DNA from: Clostridia bacterium
Lineage (GTDB): Bacteria > Bacillota > Clostridia > Oscillospirales > Acutalibacteraceae
Direction of reading: 5' to 3'
Assembly: GCA_900770165.1 (NCBI GenBank)
Contig: CAAGJJ010000043.1
Location: 1 to 44,465, forward strand
Length of the DNA stretch: 44,465 bases
Both the position numbers and the translations under genes were made by a program. The notes below the pieces were generated by a model. That model had not been told where the DNA came from, ran no database searches, and saw only the letters and a program-made list of their open reading frames with translations. Below are positions 14,094 to 22,090 of the stretch, piece by piece (position 1 is the stretch's first letter; each line of letters opens with the position of its first letter).

Positions 14094-14561
14094 TTAATAT
14101 TTATTTCGCTCTTTCACTGCTCTTTGAATATCGCGTTTCGCAGCACGAGTTTGAAGTTCTGCTCTCTTGTCATAAAGTTTTTTCCCTTTACACAAGCCCA
14201 GCTGTACCTTAACTTTTGATCCTTTAAAATATATAGACAAAGGAACTAAAGAACAGCCATCTTGTTTTACAAGTCCAAAAAGCTTCATTATTTCACGTTT
14301 ATGCATTAATAGTTTTCTTACTCTCATAGGATCTTTATTAAATATATTGCCATGTTCATAACTACTTATATGCATACCATTAATAAAAATTTCTCCTTCT
14401 ACAACTGAACACCAAGAATCTTTCAAATTAACTTTGCCTTGACGCAGCGATTTTACTTCTGTTCCTTTTAATTCTATGCCTGCCTCATAACTTTCAATAA
14501 CAAAATAATCATGATATGCTTTCTTATTTTTAGATATAGTCTTAAAACTTTCTTTTTCCAT
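14094..14561 (-). CDS. smpB: SsrA-binding protein SmpB
   Basis: A 155-residue tmRNA-binding protein: KKAYHDYFVIESYEAGIELK, TEVKSLRQGKVNLKDSW and the basic tail (QTRAAKRDIQRAVKERNKY) are family hallmarks. It delivers tmRNA to stalled ribosomes. The start MEKESFKTISKN is chosen because AGGAAAG lies 6 bases upstream; an ATG six codons earlier lacks a ribosome site. The stop codon lies 3 bases before the tmRNA 5' end, so ssrA is probably cotranscribed from the smpB promoter and its 5' end made by processing, unless a promoter lies inside smpB. Confidence 0.96.
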   Translation of the reverse strand: MEKESFKTISKNKKAYHDYFVIESYEAGIELKGTEVKSLRQGKVNLKDSWCSVVEGEIFINGMHISSYEHGNIFNKDPMRVRKLLMHKREIMKLFGLVKQDGCSLVPLSIYFKGSKVKVQLGLCKGKKLYDKRAELQTRAAKRDIQRAVKERNKY

Positions 14562-14589
14562 AAAGAACTTTCCTTCCATATTTCAAGTT

Positions 14590-14618
14590 ATTATATCATA
14601 CATATTACCTAATTTCAA
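14590..14618 (-). promoter_or_regulatory. Promoter of smpB-ssrA
   Basis: TTGAAA (14613-14618), 17 bases, TATAAT (14590-14595) on the minus strand: a near-consensus promoter about 30 bases upstream of smpB. Confidence 0.7.
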
Positions 14619-14759
14619 GAATAGCTAAATCGAAAATAAACTACAACGTTTCATCTTCTTTACTATTTACATTTATTATGATATAATAAATTTTATTATT
14701 ACCATTAATGATTTATATTTAATCATTTTATCTATAAACTAAAATATGGAGGGTTGATT

Positions 14760-15065
14760 ATGGCTACTAAAAGCTCAAGCAGTTCTAAATTTTTCACATA
14801 TAAAGGAAAACCTCTTGTTAGATGTAAAGACACTATATACTACGGGAATTTAACTGATGAATATGTAATAAAACTACAAATAAAAGATAAAAAGCCTCTT
14901 AAAGATATTAAATTAGCGACTTCAGTTTCCGTTCAATTAATAAGTACAGATCCAGATTTAAGTGCCAGAAAAAAAATTGTTAAAACTAGCGAAAAAGAAA
15001 GTTTATATCTCGCAATGGATATTGCCGAAATCTGGCTTTCAAGAGCGCTAAAAAAAGACTCATAA
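14760..15065 (+). CDS. Conserved small clostridial protein, 101 aa
   Basis: Start at ATG 14760 (MATKSSSSSKFFTYKGKPLVR) after GGAGGG. The sequence, with TIYYGNLTDEYVIKLQIKD, VSVQLISTDPDLSARKKIV and a C-terminal AMDIAEIWLSRAL, looks like a compact folded protein that I recall as widespread in Ruminococcaceae-type Clostridia, without an assigned function. There is no signal or membrane segment. It stands alone, opposite to its neighbours, and is closed by a strong terminator. Confidence 0.85.
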   Translation: MATKSSSSSKFFTYKGKPLVRCKDTIYYGNLTDEYVIKLQIKDKKPLKDIKLATSVSVQLISTDPDLSARKKIVKTSEKESLYLAMDIAEIWLSRALKKDS

Positions 15066-15072
15066 TATAAGT

Positions 15073-15103
15073 AAAAAGGCCATCTTAAAAGATGGCCTTT
15101 TTT
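15073..15103. terminator. Bidirectional terminator between the 101-aa gene and rpsR
   Basis: AAAAAGGCCATCT (15073-15085), loop TAAA, AGATGGCCTTTTT (15090-15102), with T-runs in both directions. Confidence 0.9.
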
Positions 15104-15131
15104 ATTAAATTCATTCTGAAAATACAACCTT

Positions 15132-15386
15132 TTAGTCACTACTAAATGGTAGTAATGCTAAATGGCGTGCACGTTTTATTGCTATAGTTAAATCACGTTG
15201 ATGATGTGCACATGTACCTGTGACTCTGCGAGGAAGAATTTTAGCTCTTTCAGAAACATATCTCCTAAGTCTTGCTATATCTTTATAGTCAATATTCTCT
15301 ACCTTATCTACACAGAAACCACAGACTTTTCTGCGCCCTTTACGTCCTGAACGGCGGTTATCTTTGTCTTGTCTGTTATCGGCCAT
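15132..15386 (-). CDS. rpsR: 30S ribosomal protein S18
   Basis: An 84-residue protein of standard length: RRKVCGFCVDKVENIDYKD, LRRYVSERAKILPRRVTG, and TCAHHQRDLTIAIKRARHLA are diagnostic. It keeps a CxxC plus C/H set that can bind zinc (the C-plus form). It binds S6 on the platform of the small subunit. Last gene of the rpsF-ssb-rpsR operon, 50 bases after ssb, with a GGAGACTGAC ribosome site. Confidence 0.97.
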   Translation of the reverse strand: MADNRQDKDNRRSGRKGRRKVCGFCVDKVENIDYKDIARLRRYVSERAKILPRRVTGTCAHHQRDLTIAIKRARHLALLPFSSD

Positions 15387-15436
15387 TATAGGTCAGTCTC
15401 CTTTTTTCATATTATTAAATACATTAATTTTAAAAT

Positions 15437-15892
15437 TTAGAATGGTAAATCATCATCCGACGGAACTTCTTGGAAATCTCCGGTGTCTCCACTTGTGTAA
15501 GTATTAAATTGCTCACCATTTTCGCTTGTTTCATTATTATTGTATGTCTCATTATTATAATTTGCACTATCGCGTTTAGACTCAGCAAAATATACATTAT
15601 CAGCTACAATTTCAAAAACTTTACGGTTATTTCCATCTTTGTCTTGATATGTTCTAGTTTGTATCGACCCTTGAACTGCAACTAATTGACCTTTGTGAAA
15701 ATATCTGCTAACAAATTCAGCAGTTGATCTCCAAGCAACAATATCAATAAAATCAGTTTGACGTTCTGAACCCGATTTAACATAATTGCGATTCACAGCA
15801 AGTGTAAAGCTTGTTACAGCAACATCATTAGGTGTATGGCGAAGCTCCGGATCGGCAACCAATCTGCCCATCAATACCACATTATTAAGCAT
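15437..15892 (-). CDS. ssb: Single-stranded DNA-binding protein
   Basis: A 151-residue SSB: MLNNVVLMGRLVADPELRHT opens the OB fold, WRSTAEFVSRYFHKGQLVAV is the core, and the Asn/Glu/Thr-rich linker ends in the acidic protein-recruiting tip DDDLPF. It coats single-stranded DNA in replication and repair. It follows rpsF by 15 bases and precedes rpsR, the conserved Firmicute order. Confidence 0.97.
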   Translation of the reverse strand: MLNNVVLMGRLVADPELRHTPNDVAVTSFTLAVNRNYVKSGSERQTDFIDIVAWRSTAEFVSRYFHKGQLVAVQGSIQTRTYQDKDGNNRKVFEIVADNVYFAESKRDSANYNNETYNNNETSENGEQFNTYTSGDTGDFQEVPSDDDLPF

Positions 15893-15907
15893 ACTAAATA
15901 ATACCTT

Positions 15908-16204
15908 CTAACTTTCTTTCTTGATTATCAATGAACGAAGAACGCCATCTGTAATCTTATAAATACGATCAAGTTCTGCAGGAAAATCAGCTTCACTTGT
16001 AAAGTCAAATAATACATAGTAAGCTTCTGTTTCCTTATTAATCATATAAGCTAATCTACGTTTTCCCCATTTGTCTACATTATTTAATGTAGCATTAGCT
16101 TCGATTAAATCTTGAAACTTCTTTATCATGTTTTCTATTCCCTCTTCACCAAGTTTCATAGAAAGCACGAGAACAGTTTCATAAGAATTCTTTAACTTAG
16201 TCAT
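15908..16204 (-). CDS. rpsF: 30S ribosomal protein S6
   Basis: A 98-residue protein with the S6 fold pattern: YETVLVLSMKLGEEGIENMI, VDKWGKRRLAYMINKETEAY and YYVLFDFTSEADFPAELDR. GAAGGAGGTG precedes the ATG. First gene of the operon. The leader of about 110 bases carries a small ACCC/GGGT hairpin; S6:S18 autoregulation of such leaders is known, but I do not see the motif clearly here. Confidence 0.96.
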   Translation of the reverse strand: MTKLKNSYETVLVLSMKLGEEGIENMIKKFQDLIEANATLNNVDKWGKRRLAYMINKETEAYYVLFDFTSEADFPAELDRIYKITDGVLRSLIIKKES

Positions 16205-16313
16205 TCAAGTTGCACCTCCTTCTGGACATCAGACCCATTAAAGGGTAAGGAATGTAAAAAATAGTTTAATAATTATTAAGAATATCTATAAGATATCACA
16301 TAATATAATTAAG

Positions 16314-16342
16314 ATTATATCATTAAACACTAATAGAGTCAA
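16314..16342 (-). promoter_or_regulatory. Promoter of rpsF-ssb-rpsR
   Basis: TTGACT (16337-16342), 17 bases, TATAAT (16314-16319) on the minus strand. The -35 box overlaps the stop codon of the HD-domain gene. Confidence 0.8.
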
Positions 16343-16929
16343 TGATTATTCTCAATAGATGATGTATCCTTTTCATTTAAATATGTCGACTCTAAATCTG
16401 CAAGATGTAATTTTACTGCTAAAGGATATTTATCGTATGCTAAACTTATTGCAAATCCTCCAGCTTTAGCTGTATCATCAAATCCTCCCATATGCCATCT
16501 TATCGCCATAGCTTCTGATGTTTTAAGTCTCATAAACCTTTCTATTAAAAAAACAGATTTTTCACCATGCCCATATGGGAATACATCCTCTACCATATAA
16601 AATGGTTGTTTCTCCCATTTACCAGTCTCTTCATTTTTAACATTTCTTGTAGTAACTTTATAAAACTGAGCTTTGCATAAATCATGTAATAATGCACATA
16701 TTGCAAAACTTTCATTGCTATCTTCATCGGCATTAAAATGTTTATTCATTAAAACATTATAAACGCTTACACTATGCTGCACTAACCCTCCATTACAAGC
16801 GCAATGAAATTTTGTACTAGCAGGAGCTGTAAAAAAATCTGTTTTTAAAAGCCATTCCAATAATTCATTTGACCCATTTCTTTTAATATTTTCTTTATAT
16901 ATTTTTAAAAACTCTTCTTTATAATCCAT
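16339..16929 (-). CDS. HD-domain phosphohydrolase
   Basis: A 196-residue protein. The metal-binding HD pattern is present: GGLVQHSVSVYNV (first His), ALLHDLCKAQFY (HD pair), YGHGEKSV and IRWHMGGFDD (later His), as in HD hydrolases that act on nucleotides or phosphoesters. No fused domain is seen, so the substrate is unknown. GGGGAG lies 11 bases before the ATG. It is upstream of the rpsF promoter and on the same strand. Confidence 0.85.
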   Translation of the reverse strand: MDYKEEFLKIYKENIKRNGSNELLEWLLKTDFFTAPASTKFHCACNGGLVQHSVSVYNVLMNKHFNADEDSNESFAICALLHDLCKAQFYKVTTRNVKNEETGKWEKQPFYMVEDVFPYGHGEKSVFLIERFMRLKTSEAMAIRWHMGGFDDTAKAGGFAISLAYDKYPLAVKLHLADLESTYLNEKDTSSIENNH

Positions 16930-17022
16930 AACTAACTTTTCTCCCCTTACATAAATATATAAATCTGTTATATTTTAGCACAATATGTCTATACTATCAA
17001 CTATTCTTAGATTTATAGAAAC

Positions 17023-17051
17023 TTGTCAACAATAAAAAATTGTTATATAAT
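17023..17051 (+). promoter_or_regulatory. Promoter of galE
   Basis: TTGTCA (17023-17028), 17 bases, TATAAT (17046-17051), about 50 bases before the start codon. Confidence 0.75.
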
Positions 17052-17102
17052 AAGCACGTAATTTTTTATAATTACATTTTTACTTATAAGGAGATGATAA
17101 TT

Positions 17103-18122
17103 ATGCCTACAATATTAACTGCCGGAGGCGCAGGATATATTGGTAGTCACACTTGTATCGAACTTTTAAATGCAGGATATGACGTTGTTGTTATTGATAA
17201 TTATTCTAATAGCGTACCTGAAGTCATAACAAGAATAGAAAAAATAACTGGTAAAAAACTTAAAGCATATGATTGCGATATTAGAAATAAAAATGACTTA
17301 AAAAAAGTTTTCTCTGAAAATAAAATCGATGCAGTTGTACATTTTGCAGGTTTAAAAGCCGTTGGGGAATCATGCAAACTTCCTTTATTATATTATGAAA
17401 ATAATATATCTGGAACTATCAACTTATGTGAAGTTATGCAAGAATTTAATGTTAAGAATATGGTTTTCAGTTCTTCAGCAACTGTATACGGCCATAATCC
17501 TTCTCCTCATAAAGAAACGATGAAAACTGGAGATGTAAGTAACCCATATGGTAGAACTAAACACATGATTGAAGAAATTCTTCGTGATATTTATATTGCA
17601 GATATGGATTGGTCTGTTGCATTGTTAAGATACTTTAATCCTATAGGAGCGCATGAAAGCGGATTAATCGGAGAAGATCCAAACGGAATACCAAACAATT
17701 TAATGCCATATATCTCAAGAGTTGCTATAGGCAAATTACCGGAACTCACTGTTTTTGGTGACGACTATGATACTAAAGACGGTACATGTATACGTGACTA
17801 TATTCATGTAGTAGACTTAGCAAAAGGACATATTAAAGCAATTGAGAAGATTTTGTCTACAACAGGAGTTGAAGCATACAACCTTGGAAGAGGACATGGA
17901 TACAGCGTTCTTGAAATTATTAATGCATTTGAAGAAGCAAGCGGTCAAAAAGTTAATTATGTTATTGGTGAAAGACGTGCCGGAGATTTAGCAGAATGTT
18001 ATTCAGACCCAAGTAAAGCAAATATTGAACTAGGTTGGAAAGCTGAATATGACCTTTACAAAATGTGTGAAGATTCCTGGCGCTGGCAAAAACAAAATCC
18101 AAATGGATTTAAAAGCAAATAA
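17103..18122 (+). CDS. galE: UDP-glucose 4-epimerase
   Basis: A 339-residue NAD-dependent epimerase that interconverts UDP-glucose and UDP-galactose. The Rossmann motif GGAGYIGS is at residues 8-15, VVVIDNYSNS follows, FSSSATVYG carries the catalytic Ser, YGRTK the Tyr/Lys pair, and LLRYFNPIGAHESG is typical of GalE. The start at ATG 17103 has AAGGAGATG upstream; an earlier ATG in frame lacks one and lies before the expected transcript body. It stands as a single gene with its own promoter and terminator, so it probably supplies UDP-galactose for glycan synthesis rather than a local galactose operon. Confidence 0.95.
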   Translation: MPTILTAGGAGYIGSHTCIELLNAGYDVVVIDNYSNSVPEVITRIEKITGKKLKAYDCDIRNKNDLKKVFSENKIDAVVHFAGLKAVGESCKLPLLYYENNISGTINLCEVMQEFNVKNMVFSSSATVYGHNPSPHKETMKTGDVSNPYGRTKHMIEEILRDIYIADMDWSVALLRYFNPIGAHESGLIGEDPNGIPNNLMPYISRVAIGKLPELTVFGDDYDTKDGTCIRDYIHVVDLAKGHIKAIEKILSTTGVEAYNLGRGHGYSVLEIINAFEEASGQKVNYVIGERRAGDLAECYSDPSKANIELGWKAEYDLYKMCEDSWRWQKQNPNGFKSK

Positions 18123-18125
18123 AAG

Positions 18126-18154
18126 AAGCAGAGTCAAAAATGACTCTGCTTTTT
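18126..18154 (+). terminator. Terminator of galE
   Basis: AAGCAGAGTCA, loop AAAA, TGACTCTGCTTTTT: a textbook intrinsic terminator starting 3 bases after the stop codon. Confidence 0.9.
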
Positions 18155-18173
18155 ATATATATTTTTTTAAAAA

Positions 18174-18602
18174 TTACACTAAATTAATTGGCGCTAAATA
18201 AGAAAACGGAGCAAAAGGTATGTTTCTTAAAATTCCAAATACAATAATTGTGACCACTATAATAGTAGCACTTACTTGATTGTAATTAATCTGTTTCATT
18301 AGTTGCCTTTTTGAATATGTATTAACACAGAATACTAAAAATGAATAAGCGAGTATAGGAATAAATATAACTGTTAATATATTACATCTTAAAGCTGTAA
18401 CTATATCCCCATGAATAAGAGAGTATGCCACCCTACCGCTTCCACAACCTGGACAATATAAATTTGTCACATAATGAAAAATACATGGAGGAAGCAATTT
18501 AGATTCTCCTGGAACATTAAAATATAAAAATACAATTCCCAAGCACATTAAAAGAATTAATAAAGATAAAAATATTCGTGGATATTTCTTTATAATATTC
18601 AT
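18174..18602 (-). CDS. DUF2752 membrane protein
   Basis: A 142-residue membrane protein, start MNIIKKYPRIF chosen for the AGAGGT upstream. It has a first hydrophobic helix (LSLLILLMCLGIVFLYF), the DUF2752 signature CIFHYVTNLYCPGCGSGRVAYSLIHGD, and two further hydrophobic helices. The function of DUF2752 proteins is unknown. It is last in a run with two zinc-ribbon membrane proteins, a context I recall often for this family in Firmicutes and Bacteroidetes. Confidence 0.85.
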   Translation of the reverse strand: MNIIKKYPRIFLSLLILLMCLGIVFLYFNVPGESKLLPPCIFHYVTNLYCPGCGSGRVAYSLIHGDIVTALRCNILTVIFIPILAYSFLVFCVNTYSKRQLMKQINYNQVSATIIVVTIIVFGILRNIPFAPFSYLAPINLV

Positions 18603-18639
18603 AATACCTCTAATCCTAATCACAATTATATTCACAATA

Positions 18640-19002
18640 CTAATAATATAACCCGTAAAAAGCAAAAGCTCCCATAAATGCCAAGAAAGAATAAACTAAA
18701 CCAACCACTATACCAACAACCACAGCAACTATAATCCATGTTTTTGCTTTCTTAGATGCTACCATTGCATTTGAAATATCCCCTAAAGATAATAGCTTAG
18801 ACGCTTTACTAGAATAAACTATAGCAACTATTCCAAAGGGAATACAACAAAATATTGTTGCTAATATAGAAACTACCATATATCTACTTACAGTTTTATT
18901 GAAATTTTCAATCTCATATGTATTATTAACTAAACTTATATTGCAAGATTCACAAATAGTCTGACCTTCGTTATACTTCTTACCACATTTAGGACAAATC
19001 AT
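18640..19002 (-). CDS. Zinc-ribbon CD225/dispanin-like membrane protein, copy 1
   Basis: A 120-residue protein: N-terminal zinc ribbon (MICPKCGKKYNEGQTICESC), linker, then two hydrophobic segments, ILATIFCCIPFGIVAIVYSS and WIIVAVVVGIVVGLVYSFLA, joined by ASKLLSLGDISNAMVASKKAK. This is the CD225 (dispanin) architecture, membrane proteins related to interferon-induced transmembrane proteins. AAAGGAGACTTAAG precedes the ATG. It is a clear paralogue of the next gene, 22 bases away. Confidence 0.85.
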   Translation of the reverse strand: MICPKCGKKYNEGQTICESCNISLVNNTYEIENFNKTVSRYMVVSILATIFCCIPFGIVAIVYSSKASKLLSLGDISNAMVASKKAKTWIIVAVVVGIVVGLVYSFLAFMGAFAFYGLYY

Positions 19003-19024
19003 CTTAAGTCTCCTTTAAAATAAA

Positions 19025-19444
19025 TCAAAAGAAGTAATGGAACCTATAAGCTCCCGAATAAGATAAAGATACTAAAGCAACCATAAGTAATATAAATAGC
19101 AAAATTATAAATAATGACATGCTAACAATTAATGAAATAATGTTCCACTTTCTTGCTTTCTTAGATGTTTCAATAGCCTTATTAATATCTCCAACCTTTA
19201 TATAACTGTTAACTTGAGAAGAATAAATTAAGGCAATCACCCCAAGTGGAAGACCACAACAAAATGTCATTGTTAAAATTGTTGTTATAATTGAAAAAGT
19301 CATATAGTTATTTATCGATTGTTGATTATAATCTGGTGTATCGCTTGGTTTTTGTTCTACAACCTCTGGAGATAATTCTTCACCACATACTATGCAATAG
19401 TTAGAATCTTCAGGATTTTCTTTTCCACATCTAGAACAGATCAT
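19025..19444 (-). CDS. Zinc-ribbon CD225/dispanin-like membrane protein, copy 2
   Basis: A 139-residue paralogue of the previous protein: zinc ribbon MICSRCGKENPEDSNYCIVC, a longer linker, then FSIITTILTMTFCCGLPLGV, YIKVGDINKAIETSKKARKW and a C-terminal hydrophobic segment. The start at 19444 has AAGTGA six bases upstream. First gene of the three-gene run. Probably a small scaffold or signalling protein of the membrane (inference only). Confidence 0.85.
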   Translation of the reverse strand: MICSRCGKENPEDSNYCIVCGEELSPEVVEQKPSDTPDYNQQSINNYMTFSIITTILTMTFCCGLPLGVIALIYSSQVNSYIKVGDINKAIETSKKARKWNIISLIVSMSLFIILLFILLMVALVSLSYSGAYRFHYFF

Positions 19445-19544
19445 TATAATCACTTCTTTCACACTTAATATAAAAAAATTTTATCACATTAATTAATATA
19501 TGTAAAGTTAAAACGCTAAGTACTAAAAATAATTTTAAAACTAT

Positions 19545-20753
19545 TTACAACTTATTAACAATATCTTGTGTATCCCTTGCAATTAATAGCTCTTCATTTG
19601 TTGGAATAACGTATACAGCAATCTTTGAATCAGGTGTTGATATCTTTCCTTCTTTACCTGCTACCATCATATTGTTTAACTCTTTATCAATTTTTACTCC
19701 CATATAAGATAAATTATCACATACTACTTGTCTATGGCTTGCTTGGTTTTCGCCTAATCCTGCTGTAAACACAATAGCATCACAGCCTTTTAAAGCTGCC
19801 ATATATCCACCAATAAATTTAGTTATTTGGTATTCAAGCATATCATGAGCTAATTTTGCCCTTTTGTTCCCATTTACAACTGCATCTGAAATATCCCTGT
19901 CATCATTTGATACACCTGAAATTCCTAGCAAACCAGACTCTTTATTCAACATATTACTCATATCTTCAGGACTCATATTTTCTTTCTCTGCTATAAATGT
20001 TATGACAGAAGGATCTAAAGAACCACTTCTTGTCCCCATCATAAATCCATCAAGCGGAGTAAGCCCCATACTTGTGTCTATAACTTTGCCAGAGTCTATT
20101 GCAGCAATTGAAGAACCATTTCCCAAATGGCAAGTAATCAGTTTTAGATCTTTCAAATCTCTATTCATTAAGTGTGCACATCTTTCACTAACATATCTAT
20201 GAGATGTACCATGGAATCCATATCTTCTTACCTTATATTTTTCGTAATATTCATAAGGAACAGCGAACATATAAGCCTTTGGAGGCATAGTAGAATGAAA
20301 TGCCGTGTCAAATACAACAACTTGAGGAATTTCAACTCCAAAAACATCAATACATGCTCTAATGCCCTGAACATGAGCTTTATTGTGCAACGGAGCAAGT
20401 GGAATTAAACTTTCTATTCCTTTAATTACATCTTCATTCACTAAAACTGATTCACTAAACAAAGCGCCACCCTGAACAACACGATGTCCAACCGCAGATA
20501 CTTCTGATAGACTATTTAATACACCAACTTCATTATCAAGTAACATATTTTTTACTTGCATAAATGCTTCCGTGTGATTACTCATATTAACATTTAGTTC
20601 TTTCGAACGACCATCGGGTAATTTATGAGTTACAATACCTCCATCAATTCCTATTCTTTCACAGTTTCCTTTTGCTAAAACACTTTCGTCCTCCATATTT
20701 ATAAGTTGATATTTTAATGAAGAACTTCCTGCATTTATGACGAGAATTCTCAT
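19545..20753 (-). CDS. ackA: Acetate kinase
   Basis: A 402-residue enzyme converting acetyl phosphate and ADP to acetate and ATP, the energy step of acetate fermentation. MRILVINAGSSSLKYQLINM, FDTAFHSTMP, RRYGFHGTSHRYV, ITCHLGNGSSIAAI and GLTPLDGFMMGTRSG are all canonical. AGGAGGAAAATTAG precedes the ATG. The usual partner pta is not adjacent. The divergent neighbour tmcAL encodes an enzyme that uses acetate directly. Confidence 0.97.
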   Translation of the reverse strand: MRILVINAGSSSLKYQLINMEDESVLAKGNCERIGIDGGIVTHKLPDGRSKELNVNMSNHTEAFMQVKNMLLDNEVGVLNSLSEVSAVGHRVVQGGALFSESVLVNEDVIKGIESLIPLAPLHNKAHVQGIRACIDVFGVEIPQVVVFDTAFHSTMPPKAYMFAVPYEYYEKYKVRRYGFHGTSHRYVSERCAHLMNRDLKDLKLITCHLGNGSSIAAIDSGKVIDTSMGLTPLDGFMMGTRSGSLDPSVITFIAEKENMSPEDMSNMLNKESGLLGISGVSNDDRDISDAVVNGNKRAKLAHDMLEYQITKFIGGYMAALKGCDAIVFTAGLGENQASHRQVVCDNLSYMGVKIDKELNNMMVAGKEGKISTPDSKIAVYVIPTNEELLIARDTQDIVNKL

Positions 20754-20791
20754 CTAATTTTCCTCCTAAACTTTACAAATAATATTTTTAC

Positions 20792-20820
20792 TTGATAATT
20801 AATAAACTATTTTATATTAT
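20792..20820 (+). promoter_or_regulatory. Promoter of tmcAL
   Basis: TTGATA (20792-20797), 17 bases, TATTAT (20815-20820), about 60 bases before the start codon. Confidence 0.5.
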
Positions 20821-20879
20821 AATAGTATAATAACACTATATTTTCAATACTTTTAATTTAAATCATGGAGACACCGTAA

Positions 20880-22070
20880 ATGAATGTTTCAGCAATAATA
20901 AGTGAATACAATCCTTTTCATAATGGACATGCATATCATATTGAAGAAACTAGGAAAAGCGGAGCAACACATATTGTTGCTATAATGAGCGGCAATTTTG
21001 TTCAACGAGGTGACTTTGCAATAATATCAAAACACGAAAGAGTTAAAATGGCTTTGTCATCTGGAGTAGATTTAGTTATAGAGATTCCCGTTGTTTGGTC
21101 AATTGCTTCAGCCGAGTTTTTCGCAAGCGCTGCCATTAAAATTGCAGATAGTTTAGGATTAGTAGACACACTCAGCTTTGGTAGTGAAATTGCTGACATT
21201 AATACACTTAAAGAAGCTGCGGAAATACTCAATAAAAACGACATTAAACTAGCAATTTCAAAAGAGTTAAAAAAAGGAATCAGTTATCCTAAAGCACGTG
21301 AAAATGTCGTAAAATACAAATTCGGAAATGAATTATCAGATATATTTAAATCTCCCAATAATATTTTAGCTATAGAATATATAAAATCGCTAAATAAAAT
21401 TAAATCTAATATAAAGCCGCTTGCAATTAAAAGGTTTGGTATTAACCACGATGAAAAATATTCAAATGGGTGCTTTTCAAGCGCTTCATATTTAAGACAA
21501 CTAATATATAACAATGAAAATTACTCAAACCTAGTTCCAAAAGCTGTTTTTAAAATAATAAATGAAAATATTAAATCTCAAAAAGCTCCTGCAAATATTT
21601 ATTCTATGCAAACTGCCATATTGGCAAAGTTAAGAACGATGGGAAAAGATGAATTAAAAAATATATGTGATGTATCTGAAGGGCTTGAAAATAGAATATT
21701 TAACTCAATTAAACTTTCAACATCATTAGATGAGTTATATTTTCTTATAAAAACGAAGAGATACACACTGTCCAGAATAAAACGTATTATTTTATGTGCA
21801 TTTTTAGGTATAACCAAAGCAGATTTACACAGCAGCCCTCCATATATTAGAGTATTAGGTTTTAATAATAATGGAAAACAGTTATTAAAAAAACTAAAAA
21901 GTAACTCTAAATTGCCAATAATATTCAAAAAATCTGATATTAATAGTTTAGATAACCATGCACAAAGAATATTTAATTCAGAACAAGTAGCATCTGACCT
22001 TTATAATTTATCAACACCCCACATTCAAAAATGTGGATTGGATATATCTCAAAAAATTGTAATAATATAA
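20880..22070 (+). CDS. tmcAL: tRNA(Met) cytidine acetate ligase
   Basis: A 396-residue protein of the YlbM/TmcAL family. It acetylates C34 of elongator tRNA-Met using acetate and ATP. The nucleotidyltransferase-type motif ISEYNPFHNGHAYHIEETRK at residues 7-26, MSGNFVQRGDFAIISKHERVK, and SSGVDLVIEIPVVWSIASAE are diagnostic. GGAGAC lies 7 bases upstream of the ATG. It is divergent from ackA. Confidence 0.94.
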   Translation: MNVSAIISEYNPFHNGHAYHIEETRKSGATHIVAIMSGNFVQRGDFAIISKHERVKMALSSGVDLVIEIPVVWSIASAEFFASAAIKIADSLGLVDTLSFGSEIADINTLKEAAEILNKNDIKLAISKELKKGISYPKARENVVKYKFGNELSDIFKSPNNILAIEYIKSLNKIKSNIKPLAIKRFGINHDEKYSNGCFSSASYLRQLIYNNENYSNLVPKAVFKIINENIKSQKAPANIYSMQTAILAKLRTMGKDELKNICDVSEGLENRIFNSIKLSTSLDELYFLIKTKRYTLSRIKRIILCAFLGITKADLHSSPPYIRVLGFNNNGKQLLKKLKSNSKLPIIFKKSDINSLDNHAQRIFNSEQVASDLYNLSTPHIQKCGLDISQKIVII

Positions 22071-22090
22071 TACCATAGGAGGTAATTTAA

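Noticed and set aside
16205..16313. S6:S18-binding autoregulatory leader before rpsF
   Set aside because: A small ACCC/GGGT hairpin is present, but I could not see the conserved bulge motif with confidence.
17040..17102. Upstream ATG extending galE by 21 codons
   Set aside because: It overlaps the promoter's -10 region and lacks a ribosome site; ATG 17103 has AAGGAG and begins the canonical Rossmann N-terminus.
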